NCBI GenBank assembly: GCA_029248915.1
Contig: JAQWIK010000063.1
Coordinates: forward strand, 1-46,447
Reading direction: 5' to 3'
Length of the DNA stretch: 46,447 bases
Source: Paracoccaceae bacterium
GTDB taxonomy: Bacteria > Pseudomonadota > Alphaproteobacteria > Rhodobacterales > Rhodobacteraceae
Shown here: positions 18,301-24,997 of the stretch, one piece after another
Layout of the letters: the number at the start of each line of letters is the position of its first letter
How positions within the stretch are numbered: the first letter of the stretch is position 1
Position numbers and translations under genes: made by a program
The notes under the pieces: model-generated
Databases searched by the model: none
What the model saw: only the letters and a program-made list of their open reading frames with translations
Told to the model about the DNA's origin: nothing

Positions 18301-18751
18301 CTTCTTTCCGAATGACGTTCATATCATCTCCAAGAACATCAGTGGCGGGAATTACCGGAACGTTAGCTTCAATTGCTACTTTTCTGGCAGAAGCTTTGTC
18401 TCCTAATGCGCGCATTGTTTCAGCTCTTGGGCCGATAAAGGTGATTCCATTTGTATCGCAGGCATCTACAAAGTTTGGATTTTCACTTAACAATCCATAA
18501 CCAGGATGAATTGCATCGGCACCGCTTAGCTTTGCAACTCTTATAATTTCATCAATAGAGAGGTATGCTGCGACTGGACCAAGGCCTTCTCCAATTCGGT
18601 AAGCTTCATCTGCCTTAAAGCGATGAAGACCAAGTTTATCCTCTTCAGCAAAAACGGCTACGGTCTTCTTGCCCATTTCATTGGCTGCGCGCATGATCCT
18701 TATTGCTATTTCGCCACGGTTTGCGATTAGAATTTTTTCAAAGCTTTTCAT
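15314..18751 (-). CDS. pyc: pyruvate carboxylase
   Basis: This biotin enzyme carboxylates pyruvate to oxaloacetate with ATP and bicarbonate, refilling the TCA cycle. The 1145-residue protein is full length. It has a biotin carboxylase domain at 1-460 (ILIANRGEIAIRIMRA, the ATP loop GGGGRGM, and EVNPRVQVEHTVTE), and a carboxyltransferase barrel at about 530-810 (LLTDTTMRDGHQSL, metal-binding HFHTHD). A PYC_OADA region follows, and the biotinyl domain at the C-terminus has Lys1111 in EAMKMET. All parts are in one chain, unlike two-subunit bacterial forms. Marine roseobacters use this enzyme in anaplerotic carbon fixation. It sits alone, with a 280-base AT-rich divergent region toward uvrD. Confidence 0.98.
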   Translation of the reverse strand: MKSFEKILIANRGEIAIRIMRAANEMGKKTVAVFAEEDKLGLHRFKADEAYRIGEGLGPVAAYLSIDEIIRVAKLSGADAIHPGYGLLSENPNFVDACDTNGITFIGPRAETMRALGDKASARKVAIEANVPVIPATDVLGDDMNVIRKEAENVGYPLMLKASWGGGGRGMRPINDKSELEEKILEGRREAEAAFGNGEGYLEKMITKARHVEVQILGDQNGNIYHLWERDCSVQRRNQKVVERAPAPYLSKAQREEVCELGRRICQHVNYECAGTVEFLMDMDSEKFFFIEVNPRVQVEHTVTEEVTGIDIVQAQILIAEGCGLSEATGKASQKEIKLNGHALQTRITTEDPQNNFIPDYGRITAFREATGMGIRLDGGTAYSGGVITRYYDSLLVKVTAWAPTPEKAIARMDRALREFRIRGVSTNIAFVENLLKHPIFLDNKYTTKFIDTSADLFEFSKRRDRGTKVLNYIADITVNGHPETVSRPKPPGELKLARAPAVKSEPSYGSRNLLDEKGPKAVANWMLEQKRLLLTDTTMRDGHQSLLATRMRSLDMINAAPFYSSKLPKLLSVECWGGATFDVAYRFLQECPWQRLRDIRAAMPNIMTQMLLRASNGVGYTNYPDNVVEAFVKEAAKGIDVFRVFDSLNWVENMRVAIDAVLDTSKICEASICYTGDILNPDRAKYNLQYYVSMAKELEASGAHILGLKDMAGLLKPAAATTLIQTLKSEIGIPIHFHTHDTSGIAASTILAASEAGVDAVDTAMDAFSGGTSQPCLGSIVEALRHTDRDTELDINDIREINNYWEHVRDQYVAFESGSSAPASEVYLHEMPGGQFTNLKAQARSLGLEEQWPEIAKTYADVNQMFGDIVKVTPSSKVVGDMALMMVSQGLSRQDVENPDIDLSFPDSVVDMMRGNLGQPPGGFPRKIVGKVLKSEKPNTERPGKHLKNVDLEKMRKELSNNLEGMDIDNEDLNGYLMYPKVFLDYMERHQIYGPVRALPTKTFFYGMQPGEEITAEIDPGKTLEIRLQAVGETDDKGDVRVFFELNGQPRIIRVPNRLIKSQTASNPKAEEGNNGHVGAPMPGVIAGVTVSVGQTVSEGDLLLTIEAMKMETGLHAERDAIVKVIHVSTGSQIDAKDLLIEFE

Positions 18752-19029
18752 TTTTGCCCATACCTAAACTGAAGTATAATTTTGGGCGCAAGCTGCACCG
18801 CTGCAGGCGTTAAAGTCAATGTATTATCTAAACATTTGTTAATTAATTACACCATTACTTTTTTACACACTCTATGCAATTTTGATAAGTTGGCCATCGC
18901 TAAAATGGGACTTCTGACCTTAACCTTTAGCCTGGATGATTTTTTTTTGAATTTAAAAAATGAACGCTTTTAGGAACAGAGCAGGAACATATCTTCCATT
19001 TTTGGATTTTTTAAAGTAACCATTAAACT

Positions 19030-21366
19030 ATGAGCAGAGAAGAGAACAAAAAAATGAATAATGCAGCCACGCTAAGCAGCCAAGCCATGGCTGCTCGATC
19101 TTTTTCTTACTTAGATGGCTTGAATGAAGAACAGAAAAAAGCTGTTGAGGCTCTTGATGGGCCAGTTTTGATGTTGGCTGGAGCTGGTACTGGAAAAACA
19201 AAAGCGCTTACAGCTAGAGTTGTCCACTTGCTCAATATGAGAAGGGCCAACCCAAATCAAATTTTGGCAGTGACATTTACGAATAAAGCAGCAAAGGAAA
19301 TGAAAAATCGCGTAGGCGCTATGCTTGGCCAAGTTGTCGAAGGTATGCCTTGGATGGGAACATTTCACTCAATTTCAGTTAAAATACTCCGAAGGAATGC
19401 GGAACTTGTGGGTTTAAAAGCAAATTTTACTATTTTGGATACATATGATCAGTTGAGGTTATTAAAGCAGCTAACCAAAGCCGAGAATATAGATGAGAAG
19501 CGTTGGCCAGCTCGACAATTAGCGGGATTGATTGATAGGTGGAAAAATCGTGCTTGGCTTCCAGCTCAAGTTCCCTCTTCAGAAAGTACTGCCTTCAATA
19601 ATCAAGGTACAGAACTTTATGAGCAGTATCAGAATAGACTTAGGCAATTAAATGCAGTCGATTTTGGAGATTTACTTTTATACTGTGTTGAAATTTTTCA
19701 GAAAAACCGCGACGTTTTGGAGAGGTATCAGAGTTTCTTTCGATATATTTTGGTTGATGAATATCAAGATACAAATGTTGCGCAATATTTATGGCTAAGA
19801 TTGCTTGCAGGAGAGCATAAAAATATTTGCTGTGTTGGCGATGATGACCAATCCATCTATGGCTGGCGAGGCGCTGAGGTAGGAAATATTTTGCGTTTTG
19901 AAAAAGATTTTCCTGGCGCAAAAGTTATACGTCTAGAACAAAATTATAGATCTACACCACATATCCTAGCAGCTGCCGCTGGTGTGATTTCAGCAAATAA
20001 AGGGCGGCTGGGAAAAGAACTATGGACTAGTCAAGATACGGGTGAAAAAGTTCGCCTAATTGGTCACTGGGACGGTGAGGAGGAGGCGCGCTGGATTGGA
20101 GAAGAAATAGAATCAATCCAGAGGGGAACGCGCGGCCAATCGCCAAAAAGTTTGGAAAGCCTTGCTATATTAGTGCGTGCAAGTCACCAAATGCGCATGT
20201 TTGAAGATAGATTTCTAACAATCGGATTGCCATACAGGGTAATAGGCGGTCCCCGTTTCTATGAAAGAATGGAAATTCGTGATGCGATGGCATATTTTCG
20301 CATTGTTACAAGCTCTGAAGATGATTTGGCTTTTGAGCGAATTGTAAATACGCCAAAAAGAGGTCTTGGAGACAAGGCTCAGCAAAAAATTCAGATCACA
20401 GCAAGACAGCATTCAACTTCTCTTATTGAAGGGGCCAAAATACTCCTCTCTGAAAATGGCCTGGGAGGTAAGGGTGCCATAGAACTCAGCGTTTTGATAA
20501 AAAATATTCAAAGATGGGAAAATCTTTTAAATGATCAAAACTTTAACCATATCGAGCTTGCAGAGCTTATTTTGGATGAAAGTGGCTACACTGGCATGTG
20601 GCAGAATGATAAGACGCCAGATGCTCCAGGTAGGTTAGAAAACTTAAAAGAGCTCGTAAAAGCCCTTGAAAACTTTGAAAATATTCAGGGGTTTTTAGAA
20701 CATGTTAGCTTGGTTATGGAAAATGATGCTGAGGAGGGCGATGAAAAAGTTTCAATTATGACTTTGCATGCAGCCAAAGGCCTAGAATTTCCGGTAGTTT
20801 TTTTACCGGGTTGGGAAGATGGGCTGTTTCCTTCTCAGAGATCTATGGATGAAAGTGGGTTGAAGGGCTTAGAGGAAGAAAGAAGGCTGGCCTATGTTGG
20901 TATTACACGAGCTGAAAGTTTATGCACGATTTCTTTTGCGGGAAACAGAAGAGTTTTTGGACAATGGCAATCTTCGTTACCCTCTCGTTTCATAGATGAA
21001 ATGCCTTCTGATAACGTAGAGGTGTTAACGCCGCCGGGCCTGTACGGTGGCGGTTATGGTGCAGTAGGAATGAACTCCTCTCTACACGATGAGGCTATGG
21101 CGGCAGACGCCTATGACTCTCCTGGATGGAAGCGACTACAAAGCAACAGCAAACGCTCAATGCTTGGGAAGCCAAAAGACAACGGAAATTTTACTATTGA
21201 TTCAACCGCAAGTTCAGTTTTTGTGATTGGGGATAGGGTATTTCATCAAAAGTTTGGATATGGGGAAATTCAAAATATTGAGGGTGATAAACTTCAAATT
21301 GATTTCGAAAAAGCGGGGAATAAAAAAGTAGTTTCGAAGTTTATTACTTCGGCTGAGAATATTTGA
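19030..21366 (+). CDS. uvrD: ATP-dependent DNA helicase UvrD/PcrA
   Basis: This superfamily 1A 3'-5' helicase removes excised oligonucleotides in nucleotide-excision and mismatch repair and clears replication and transcription conflicts. The 778-residue chain shows the Q motif LNEEQKKAV, Walker A GAGTGKT at 51-57, motif II DEYQDTN at about 243, motif III DDDQSIYGWRGA, motif IV LEQNYRST, motif V MTLHAAKGLEF and motif VI RRLAYVGITRA. The C-terminal stretch GDRVFHQKFGYGEI matches the Tudor-like domain that binds RNA polymerase in PcrA/UvrD. The ATG at 19030 is used here; one at 19054 (MNNAATL) is also possible. It is monocistronic with 160-280 base spacers on each side. Confidence 0.96.
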   Translation: MSREENKKMNNAATLSSQAMAARSFSYLDGLNEEQKKAVEALDGPVLMLAGAGTGKTKALTARVVHLLNMRRANPNQILAVTFTNKAAKEMKNRVGAMLGQVVEGMPWMGTFHSISVKILRRNAELVGLKANFTILDTYDQLRLLKQLTKAENIDEKRWPARQLAGLIDRWKNRAWLPAQVPSSESTAFNNQGTELYEQYQNRLRQLNAVDFGDLLLYCVEIFQKNRDVLERYQSFFRYILVDEYQDTNVAQYLWLRLLAGEHKNICCVGDDDQSIYGWRGAEVGNILRFEKDFPGAKVIRLEQNYRSTPHILAAAAGVISANKGRLGKELWTSQDTGEKVRLIGHWDGEEEARWIGEEIESIQRGTRGQSPKSLESLAILVRASHQMRMFEDRFLTIGLPYRVIGGPRFYERMEIRDAMAYFRIVTSSEDDLAFERIVNTPKRGLGDKAQQKIQITARQHSTSLIEGAKILLSENGLGGKGAIELSVLIKNIQRWENLLNDQNFNHIELAELILDESGYTGMWQNDKTPDAPGRLENLKELVKALENFENIQGFLEHVSLVMENDAEEGDEKVSIMTLHAAKGLEFPVVFLPGWEDGLFPSQRSMDESGLKGLEEERRLAYVGITRAESLCTISFAGNRRVFGQWQSSLPSRFIDEMPSDNVEVLTPPGLYGGGYGAVGMNSSLHDEAMAADAYDSPGWKRLQSNSKRSMLGKPKDNGNFTIDSTASSVFVIGDRVFHQKFGYGEIQNIEGDKLQIDFEKAGNKKVVSKFITSAENI

Positions 21367-21535
21367 CAGTCAACTAATTTTTCGAAAATTTAAGATTTAA
21401 TTAAACTGGAAAAATCGGCAAATAACTTTAGCTTATATAACAACTTTTAGACAGATTTCCCTGAATTAGTTGTTTAGACGGGTTTTGAAGTTTAATTACT
21501 TCAATTAAAGTAGATTTGAATGTGAGCAAAAACAT

Positions 21536-22585
21536 ATGCGCGAAAAAATATTAACTATCCTAGAAAGGTATGAACTAGACGAGGGGGGCAATCTCATATC
21601 TCGTGATCTAATAAGGGCGCTCAGTATTGACGGTTCAAAATTATCTTTTGTGCTCGAGGCGCCTTCACCAGATTTAGCTCAAAAACTAGAGGCACAGAGA
21701 TCAGAGATACAAAAAAAATTATTACAAATTGATGGCTTGGATGAGGTCAGTATAGTTGTGACGTCGCATTCTAAGGAGCCTCCAAAACTAAAAATCGGTG
21801 GACATCCAAAGCCTCAAGAAACATCAATGAAGCCGCAAAGTGTTTCAAAAATAATTGCCATTGCTTCGGGTAAAGGAGGAGTAGGTAAATCAACGGTTTC
21901 CTCCAACTTAGCAGTTGCTTTGGCAAGCAAAGGTAAAAAAATTGGTTTGCTTGATGCTGATATTTACGGACCATCACAGCCGCGAATGATGGGCGTCTCT
22001 CAACGCCCCAAAAGTCCCGATGGAAAAAAAATTATTCCTCTTAAAGCTCACGGGGTCACTATGATGTCAATTGGTTTGATGGTGGACCCTAGCAAAGCCG
22101 TTGTTTGGAGGGGCCCTATGCTAATGGGGGCATTACAGCAAATGCTATCTCAAGTAGAGTGGGGAGAATTGGACGGTTTGATCGTAGATTTGCCTCCAGG
22201 TACGGGTGATGTTCAATTAACTTTGTGTCAAAAAGCAGAATTATCCGGTGCAATTATTGTATCCACACCTCAGGATGTTGCACTTTTAGATGCTAGAAAA
22301 GCGATTGACATGTTTAAGACACTAAAAACGCCTATTTTTGGTATGATAGAAAATATGTCAAATTTTGTCTGCCCAAAATGCAATCATGAAACGCCTATTT
22401 TTGGAAACGGTGGTGTTTTAATGGAGGCAGAGGAATTGAAGGTTCCTTTGCTTGGAACGCTTCCTATAGATATTGATACTCGTTTGGCAGGAGACAATGG
22501 AAAACCGGTAGCACTTTTGGGTGGTGCAGCGGCTACAGCTTATAACAAAATAGCTGATGGTTTCATCGCGAGCGGTTTGGTTTAG
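21536..22585 (+). CDS. mrp: Mrp/ApbC family iron-sulfur cluster carrier ATPase
   Basis: This MinD/ParA-like P-loop protein carries and delivers Fe-S clusters to apoproteins. The N-terminal 80 residues are a MIP18 (DUF59)-type domain. A linker with many Lys and Pro residues leads to the ATPase domain with the deviant Walker A GKGGVGKS at 112-119, switch [11 protein letters not shown], and the Walker B-like [11 protein letters not shown]. The cluster-binding CPKC lies in [10 protein letters not shown]. At 349 residues it is the usual length for the alphaproteobacterial form. The stretch after its stop is AT-rich with no clear terminator before the dcw leader. Confidence 0.96.
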   Translation: MREKILTILERYELDEGGNLISRDLIRALSIDGSKLSFVLEAPSPDLAQKLEAQRSEIQKKLLQIDGLDEVSIVVTSHSKEPPKLKIGGHPKPQETSMKPQSVSKIIAIASGKGGVGKSTVSSNLAVALASKGKKIGLLDADIYGPSQPRMMGVSQRPKSPDGKKIIPLKAHGVTMMSIGLMVDPSKAVVWRGPMLMGALQQMLSQVEWGELDGLIVDLPPGTGDVQLTLCQKAELSGAIIVSTPQDVALLDARKAIDMFKTLKTPIFGMIENMSNFVCPKCNHETPIFGNGGVLMEAEELKVPLLGTLPIDIDTRLAGDNGKPVALLGGAAATAYNKIADGFIASGLV

Positions 22586-22843
22586 TTAAATTTTAAAATT
22601 AAATGGGATTTTATGGTACAAATCACATTTTAATAAAAAAAGTTTAAAATTTTTAAATACTCAATCTTTTTCTTAGTATGATTTGCCAAATATAACCTTA
22701 AATGTAAGGTTTAATATTTTTTTTTGAAATTATTATCAAATCTTAATATTGACCATATATATGTCTATAAATGAAATTTATATCTATATATAGTATTTAA
22801 TGAGTGATTATTTTAAAACATTTCTTATGTCGACGTTAATCTT
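22586..22843. other. AT-rich spacer between mrp and the dcw control region
   Basis: These 258 bases carry no credible gene. They are strongly AT-rich with T-runs (for example at 22720-22728) and hold one long imperfect inverted repeat described separately. No GC-rich terminator stem for mrp is visible. The spacer ends where the MraZ-like repeats begin. Confidence 0.7.
22756..22792. repeat. AT-rich imperfect inverted repeat upstream of mraZ
   Basis: The core is TATAAAT (22766-22772) and ATTTATA (22776-22782) around a 3-base loop. After two mismatches and a G-T pair, 7 more bases pair on each side. The right arm runs into the 11-base palindromic motif CTATATATAGT at 22784-22794, which recurs before ftsZ. 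It may be a protein-binding site or a DNA-bending element; chance is possible in such AT-rich DNA. Confidence 0.45.
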
Positions 22844-22868
22844 TTCCATAAATTCCCATAAATTCCCA
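22844..22868 (-). promoter_or_regulatory. putative MraZ operator: three 10-bp direct repeats
   Basis: On the minus strand the boxes TGGGA, TGGGA and TGGAA follow one another with the identical 5-base spacer ATTTA, so the period is exactly 10 bp. This is the layout known for Escherichia coli MraZ operators (TGGGN repeats with 5-base spacers). They lie 9 bases before a promoter-like TTGATT and about 280 bases before mraZ. MraZ is expected to bind here and repress its own cluster. Confidence 0.75.
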
Positions 22869-22876
22869 TTTTTTTC

Positions 22877-22904
22877 TTGATTTTACCTTTTTCTAGTGTA
22901 AATT
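22877..22904 (+). promoter_or_regulatory. candidate promoter of the dcw cluster
   Basis: A -35-like TTGATT (22877-22882) and a -10-like TAAATT (22899-22904) are 16 bases apart, just downstream of the MraZ-like repeats. Transcription would begin near 22911 and cover the whole GC-rich leader. The boxes are imperfect, so this is a placement guess supported by context rather than by strong consensus. Confidence 0.45.
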
Positions 22905-22910
22905 TGATTT

Positions 22911-23112
22911 AGTGATGAGGATGGGAAAATTAATGGACGCAAAGATCCATCTCCTTAAGTCAGGTTTCATACAGGCCCCACTTTCATCAGTTTTTAGATC
23001 CGGCGCGCGAGCGAGCAGTATCCCCCCCCAGGAGCGCGTGCAGTCGGTAGTCCCCGCTAAGCGGGAAAGTGACAGCGGATTGAGCAACAGCAGCAGCTCA
23101 ATCCGCTTCGTC
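22911..23112 (+). ncRNA. upsM: UpsM-like sRNA / structured 5' leader of the dcw transcript
   Basis: This stretch is far more GC-rich than its flanks and full of short stems: ATGGA/TCCAT (22933-22937 with 22946-22950), CGCGC/GCGCG (23004-23008 with 23034-23038), CCCGC/GCGGG (23053-23057 with 23061-23065), and a 12-bp terminal hairpin. It begins near the candidate promoter and is about 200 nt long. In Rhodobacter sphaeroides the dcw transcript has a long leader that yields the abundant sRNA UpsM by partial termination and RNase E processing, of similar size and place. Homology here rests on position, length and structure, not on alignment. The ends are approximate, and short open frames inside it on both strands look meaningless. 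Confidence 0.62.
23074..23107 (+). terminator. 12-bp hairpin at the 3' end of the leader, possible partial terminator
   Basis: AGCGGATTGAGC (23074-23085) pairs perfectly with GCTCAATCCGCT (23096-23107) around a 10-base loop. The downstream bases TCGTCATTT are only weakly T-rich, which would suit incomplete termination: some transcripts stop to release a leader RNA and the rest continue into mraZ, 41 bases further on. Confidence 0.6.
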
Positions 23113-23148
23113 ATTTAAGAAAGAGGGTTACAAAGAGGCGCTCACGGT

Positions 23149-23649
23149 TTGGGACAACGTTTTAGAGGAGAGGGTCTGCACAAAGTAGACAGCAAGGGAA
23201 GAGTTTCAATACCTGCGCTTTTCCGTCGGGTTGTTGAATCATGTGACCCTAATTGGAAAGAGGGACTACCTCCTGAATTAATCATTGTTTATGGCGATGA
23301 AAGAAGAAAATTTATTGAGTGTTATACGATAGAAGCTATTGAGGGAGTGGATAGCAAAATTGACCGCCTCCCTAGAGGTTCTCTTGAGAGAAAGACCCTT
23401 GAACGTTTTTTTCATGGACAAAGTATTCCAACTTCAATCGATGAAACGGGCCGGCTGGTATTGTCTTCTAGATTAAGAGAGCGTTTCTGTATTGAAAAGG
23501 AGGCGTACTTTATCGCCGCTGGTGATACTTTTCAAATTTGGAATCCTCAGGTATTCGAAGCAGACCAAAAAGAAACAAATCAATGGCTTCGAGAGCAGCC
23601 AGTAGATTTTGATCCTATTAGCTTTTTAGATATTGGGCATGACCAATAA
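23149..23649 (+). CDS. mraZ: division/cell wall cluster transcriptional repressor MraZ
   Basis: MraZ is a DNA-binding regulator with two AbrB-like (SpoVT) swapped-hairpin domains that represses the dcw cluster. The 166-residue protein shows the first domain with HKVDSKGRVSIPALFR and the second with DETGRLVLSSRLRERF, each carrying the family's DxxGR-type motif. The start is a TTG at 23149; translation from it gives the family N-terminus (GQRFRGEGLHK), no in-frame ATG exists upstream, and AAAGAGG lies 10 bases before it. Its likely operator is at 22844-22868. Its TAA overlaps the ATG of rsmH by one base, so translation is coupled. Confidence 0.95.
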   Translation: MGQRFRGEGLHKVDSKGRVSIPALFRRVVESCDPNWKEGLPPELIIVYGDERRKFIECYTIEAIEGVDSKIDRLPRGSLERKTLERFFHGQSIPTSIDETGRLVLSSRLRERFCIEKEAYFIAAGDTFQIWNPQVFEADQKETNQWLREQPVDFDPISFLDIGHDQ

Positions 23650-24638
23650 TGATGGATCTGGATTTGACTTCCAAAACAGATCATGTTCCGGTTTTAATAG
23701 GGCCAATTATTGAAAATATTTCACCAGTTACAGGGGTTTGGGTTGATGCCACCTTTGGTGCTGGTGGCTATACTAGAGCTTTGCTTGATGCTGGAGCGGA
23801 ATTTGTTTTCGCGATTGATCGCGATCCAAACGTTTTTTCTTTGGCAAAAGAATGGTTGCATCACTACCCCGATAGAATTGAGTTTGTGAACGATGTCTTC
23901 TCTAATCTTGAAAAATATGTCGATGACGTAAATGGTGTGGTTTTTGATCTGGGCGTTTCATCCATGCAGCTTGATCAGGCAACTAGAGGGTTTTCATTTT
24001 TGAAAGAGGGGCCATTGGACATGCGTATGTCCCAAACAGGTCCGACGGCTGCTGATCTAGTTAATTCAGCCTCTGAAAAAATGCTCAGCAATATTCTATA
24101 TTTCTTTGGAGAAGAGCGGGCAAGTCGCAGAATAGCAAAAGCTATAGTCGCTCGGCGGGATCAAGAGCCCTTTGGAACAACAACTGATTTAGCTAAAATT
24201 ATCGAAAGCGTTTTACCAAGATCAAAACCAGGGCAGTCTCATCCAGCAACTCGTAGTTTTCAGGCTTTACGTATTGCAGTTAACAAGGAATATGAAGAGC
24301 TTTTCAATGGTTTATTTTCAGCAGAAAAAGTACTTTCGGCAGATGGTTGCTTAGTTGTGGTGACATTTCACTCAATAGAGGATCGGATAGTAAAACGCTT
24401 TATTCAAGCTCGCTCTGGAAAGCTATATTCAACAAGTAGATACTTACCTGATACCGATGCTCTTCCAATTCAATTTTCTAAAGTAACGCAAAAAGCGATT
24501 AAACCATCAACAAGTGAAATATCAATAAACACAAGGGCTCGGTCAGCAAAGCTTAGAATTGCAAAACGAACGAATATTAAACCGGGAAAAAATTTAACCT
24601 TAGAAGAACTTAGTGTTCCAATAGTTGGAAAGAATTAA
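23649..24638 (+). CDS. rsmH: 16S rRNA (cytosine(1402)-N(4))-methyltransferase
   Basis: RsmH (MraW) methylates N4 of C1402 in the decoding centre of 16S rRNA using S-adenosylmethionine. The 329-residue protein shows the SAM-binding loop WVDATFGAGGYTRALL, the acidic end of strand 2 in FAIDRDPN, the family motifs FDLGVSSMQLDQ and RGFSF, DMRMS, and the late motif TFHSIEDRIVKRF. The length is typical. The ATG overlaps the mraZ stop (TAATG). The gene stands second in the cluster as in nearly all bacteria. Confidence 0.98.
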   Translation: MMDLDLTSKTDHVPVLIGPIIENISPVTGVWVDATFGAGGYTRALLDAGAEFVFAIDRDPNVFSLAKEWLHHYPDRIEFVNDVFSNLEKYVDDVNGVVFDLGVSSMQLDQATRGFSFLKEGPLDMRMSQTGPTAADLVNSASEKMLSNILYFFGEERASRRIAKAIVARRDQEPFGTTTDLAKIIESVLPRSKPGQSHPATRSFQALRIAVNKEYEELFNGLFSAEKVLSADGCLVVVTFHSIEDRIVKRFIQARSGKLYSTSRYLPDTDALPIQFSKVTQKAIKPSTSEISINTRARSAKLRIAKRTNIKPGKNLTLEELSVPIVGKN

Positions 24639-24639
24639 G

Positions 24640-24993
24640 ATGCGCAGTTTTATTTATTCAATAACATTTGCGAGCCTTGTTGGGTTAGCTTTTTGGGCTT
24701 ATCAGGAAAATATCAAAACGAAAAACGTAATATCTCATACTGAGAAGTTGCAAAAAGAAATTGGAATTACACGGGCTAGGCTATCAATTTTAAGGGCAGA
24801 ATGGGCTTACCTCAATCGCCCTGACAGATTAACTGAATTAGTAGATTTAAATTTTTCCCGACTTCTCCTTGTGCCGTTAAGAGCATCAAATTTTTTAGAA
24901 GTTGATGAAATCAATTTCTTAAATGATCCTGATTTGCCTGAGGTGGTTTCCTTACCCGTAAGTCTTACAATGAAAGCTAGTTCCCTTGACTGA
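24640..24993 (+). CDS. ftsL: cell division protein FtsL
   Basis: FtsL is a small bitopic membrane protein that joins FtsB and FtsQ and activates septal peptidoglycan synthesis by FtsWI. The 117-residue protein has one N-terminal membrane segment (FIYSITFASLVGLAFWAY), a periplasmic coiled coil with EKLQKEIGITRARLSILRAE, and then the LNRPDRLTELV stretch typical of alphaproteobacterial FtsL. FtsL sequences are poorly conserved, so the call also rests on its place between rsmH and ftsI. The ATG at 24640 is one base after the rsmH stop; a TTG at 24625 is in frame but less likely. Confidence 0.92.
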   Translation: MRSFIYSITFASLVGLAFWAYQENIKTKNVISHTEKLQKEIGITRARLSILRAEWAYLNRPDRLTELVDLNFSRLLLVPLRASNFLEVDEINFLNDPDLPEVVSLPVSLTMKASSLD

Positions 24994-24997
24994 AACC

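Noticed and set aside
18782-18973. A 63-codon plus-strand open frame in the pyc-uvrD spacer
   Set aside because: No ribosome-binding site, no recognisable features, AT-rich composition; it is more likely divergent promoter DNA.
22911-23112. RNase P RNA as the identity of the structured leader
   Set aside because: It is too short and lacks the conserved RNase P elements such as GAGGAAAGTCC.
22893-23118. Overlapping short open frames on both strands (about 68 and 73 codons) in the dcw leader
   Set aside because: Both lie in the structured GC-rich leader, lack ribosome-binding sites and domain features, and cross the hairpins; an RNA function explains the region better.
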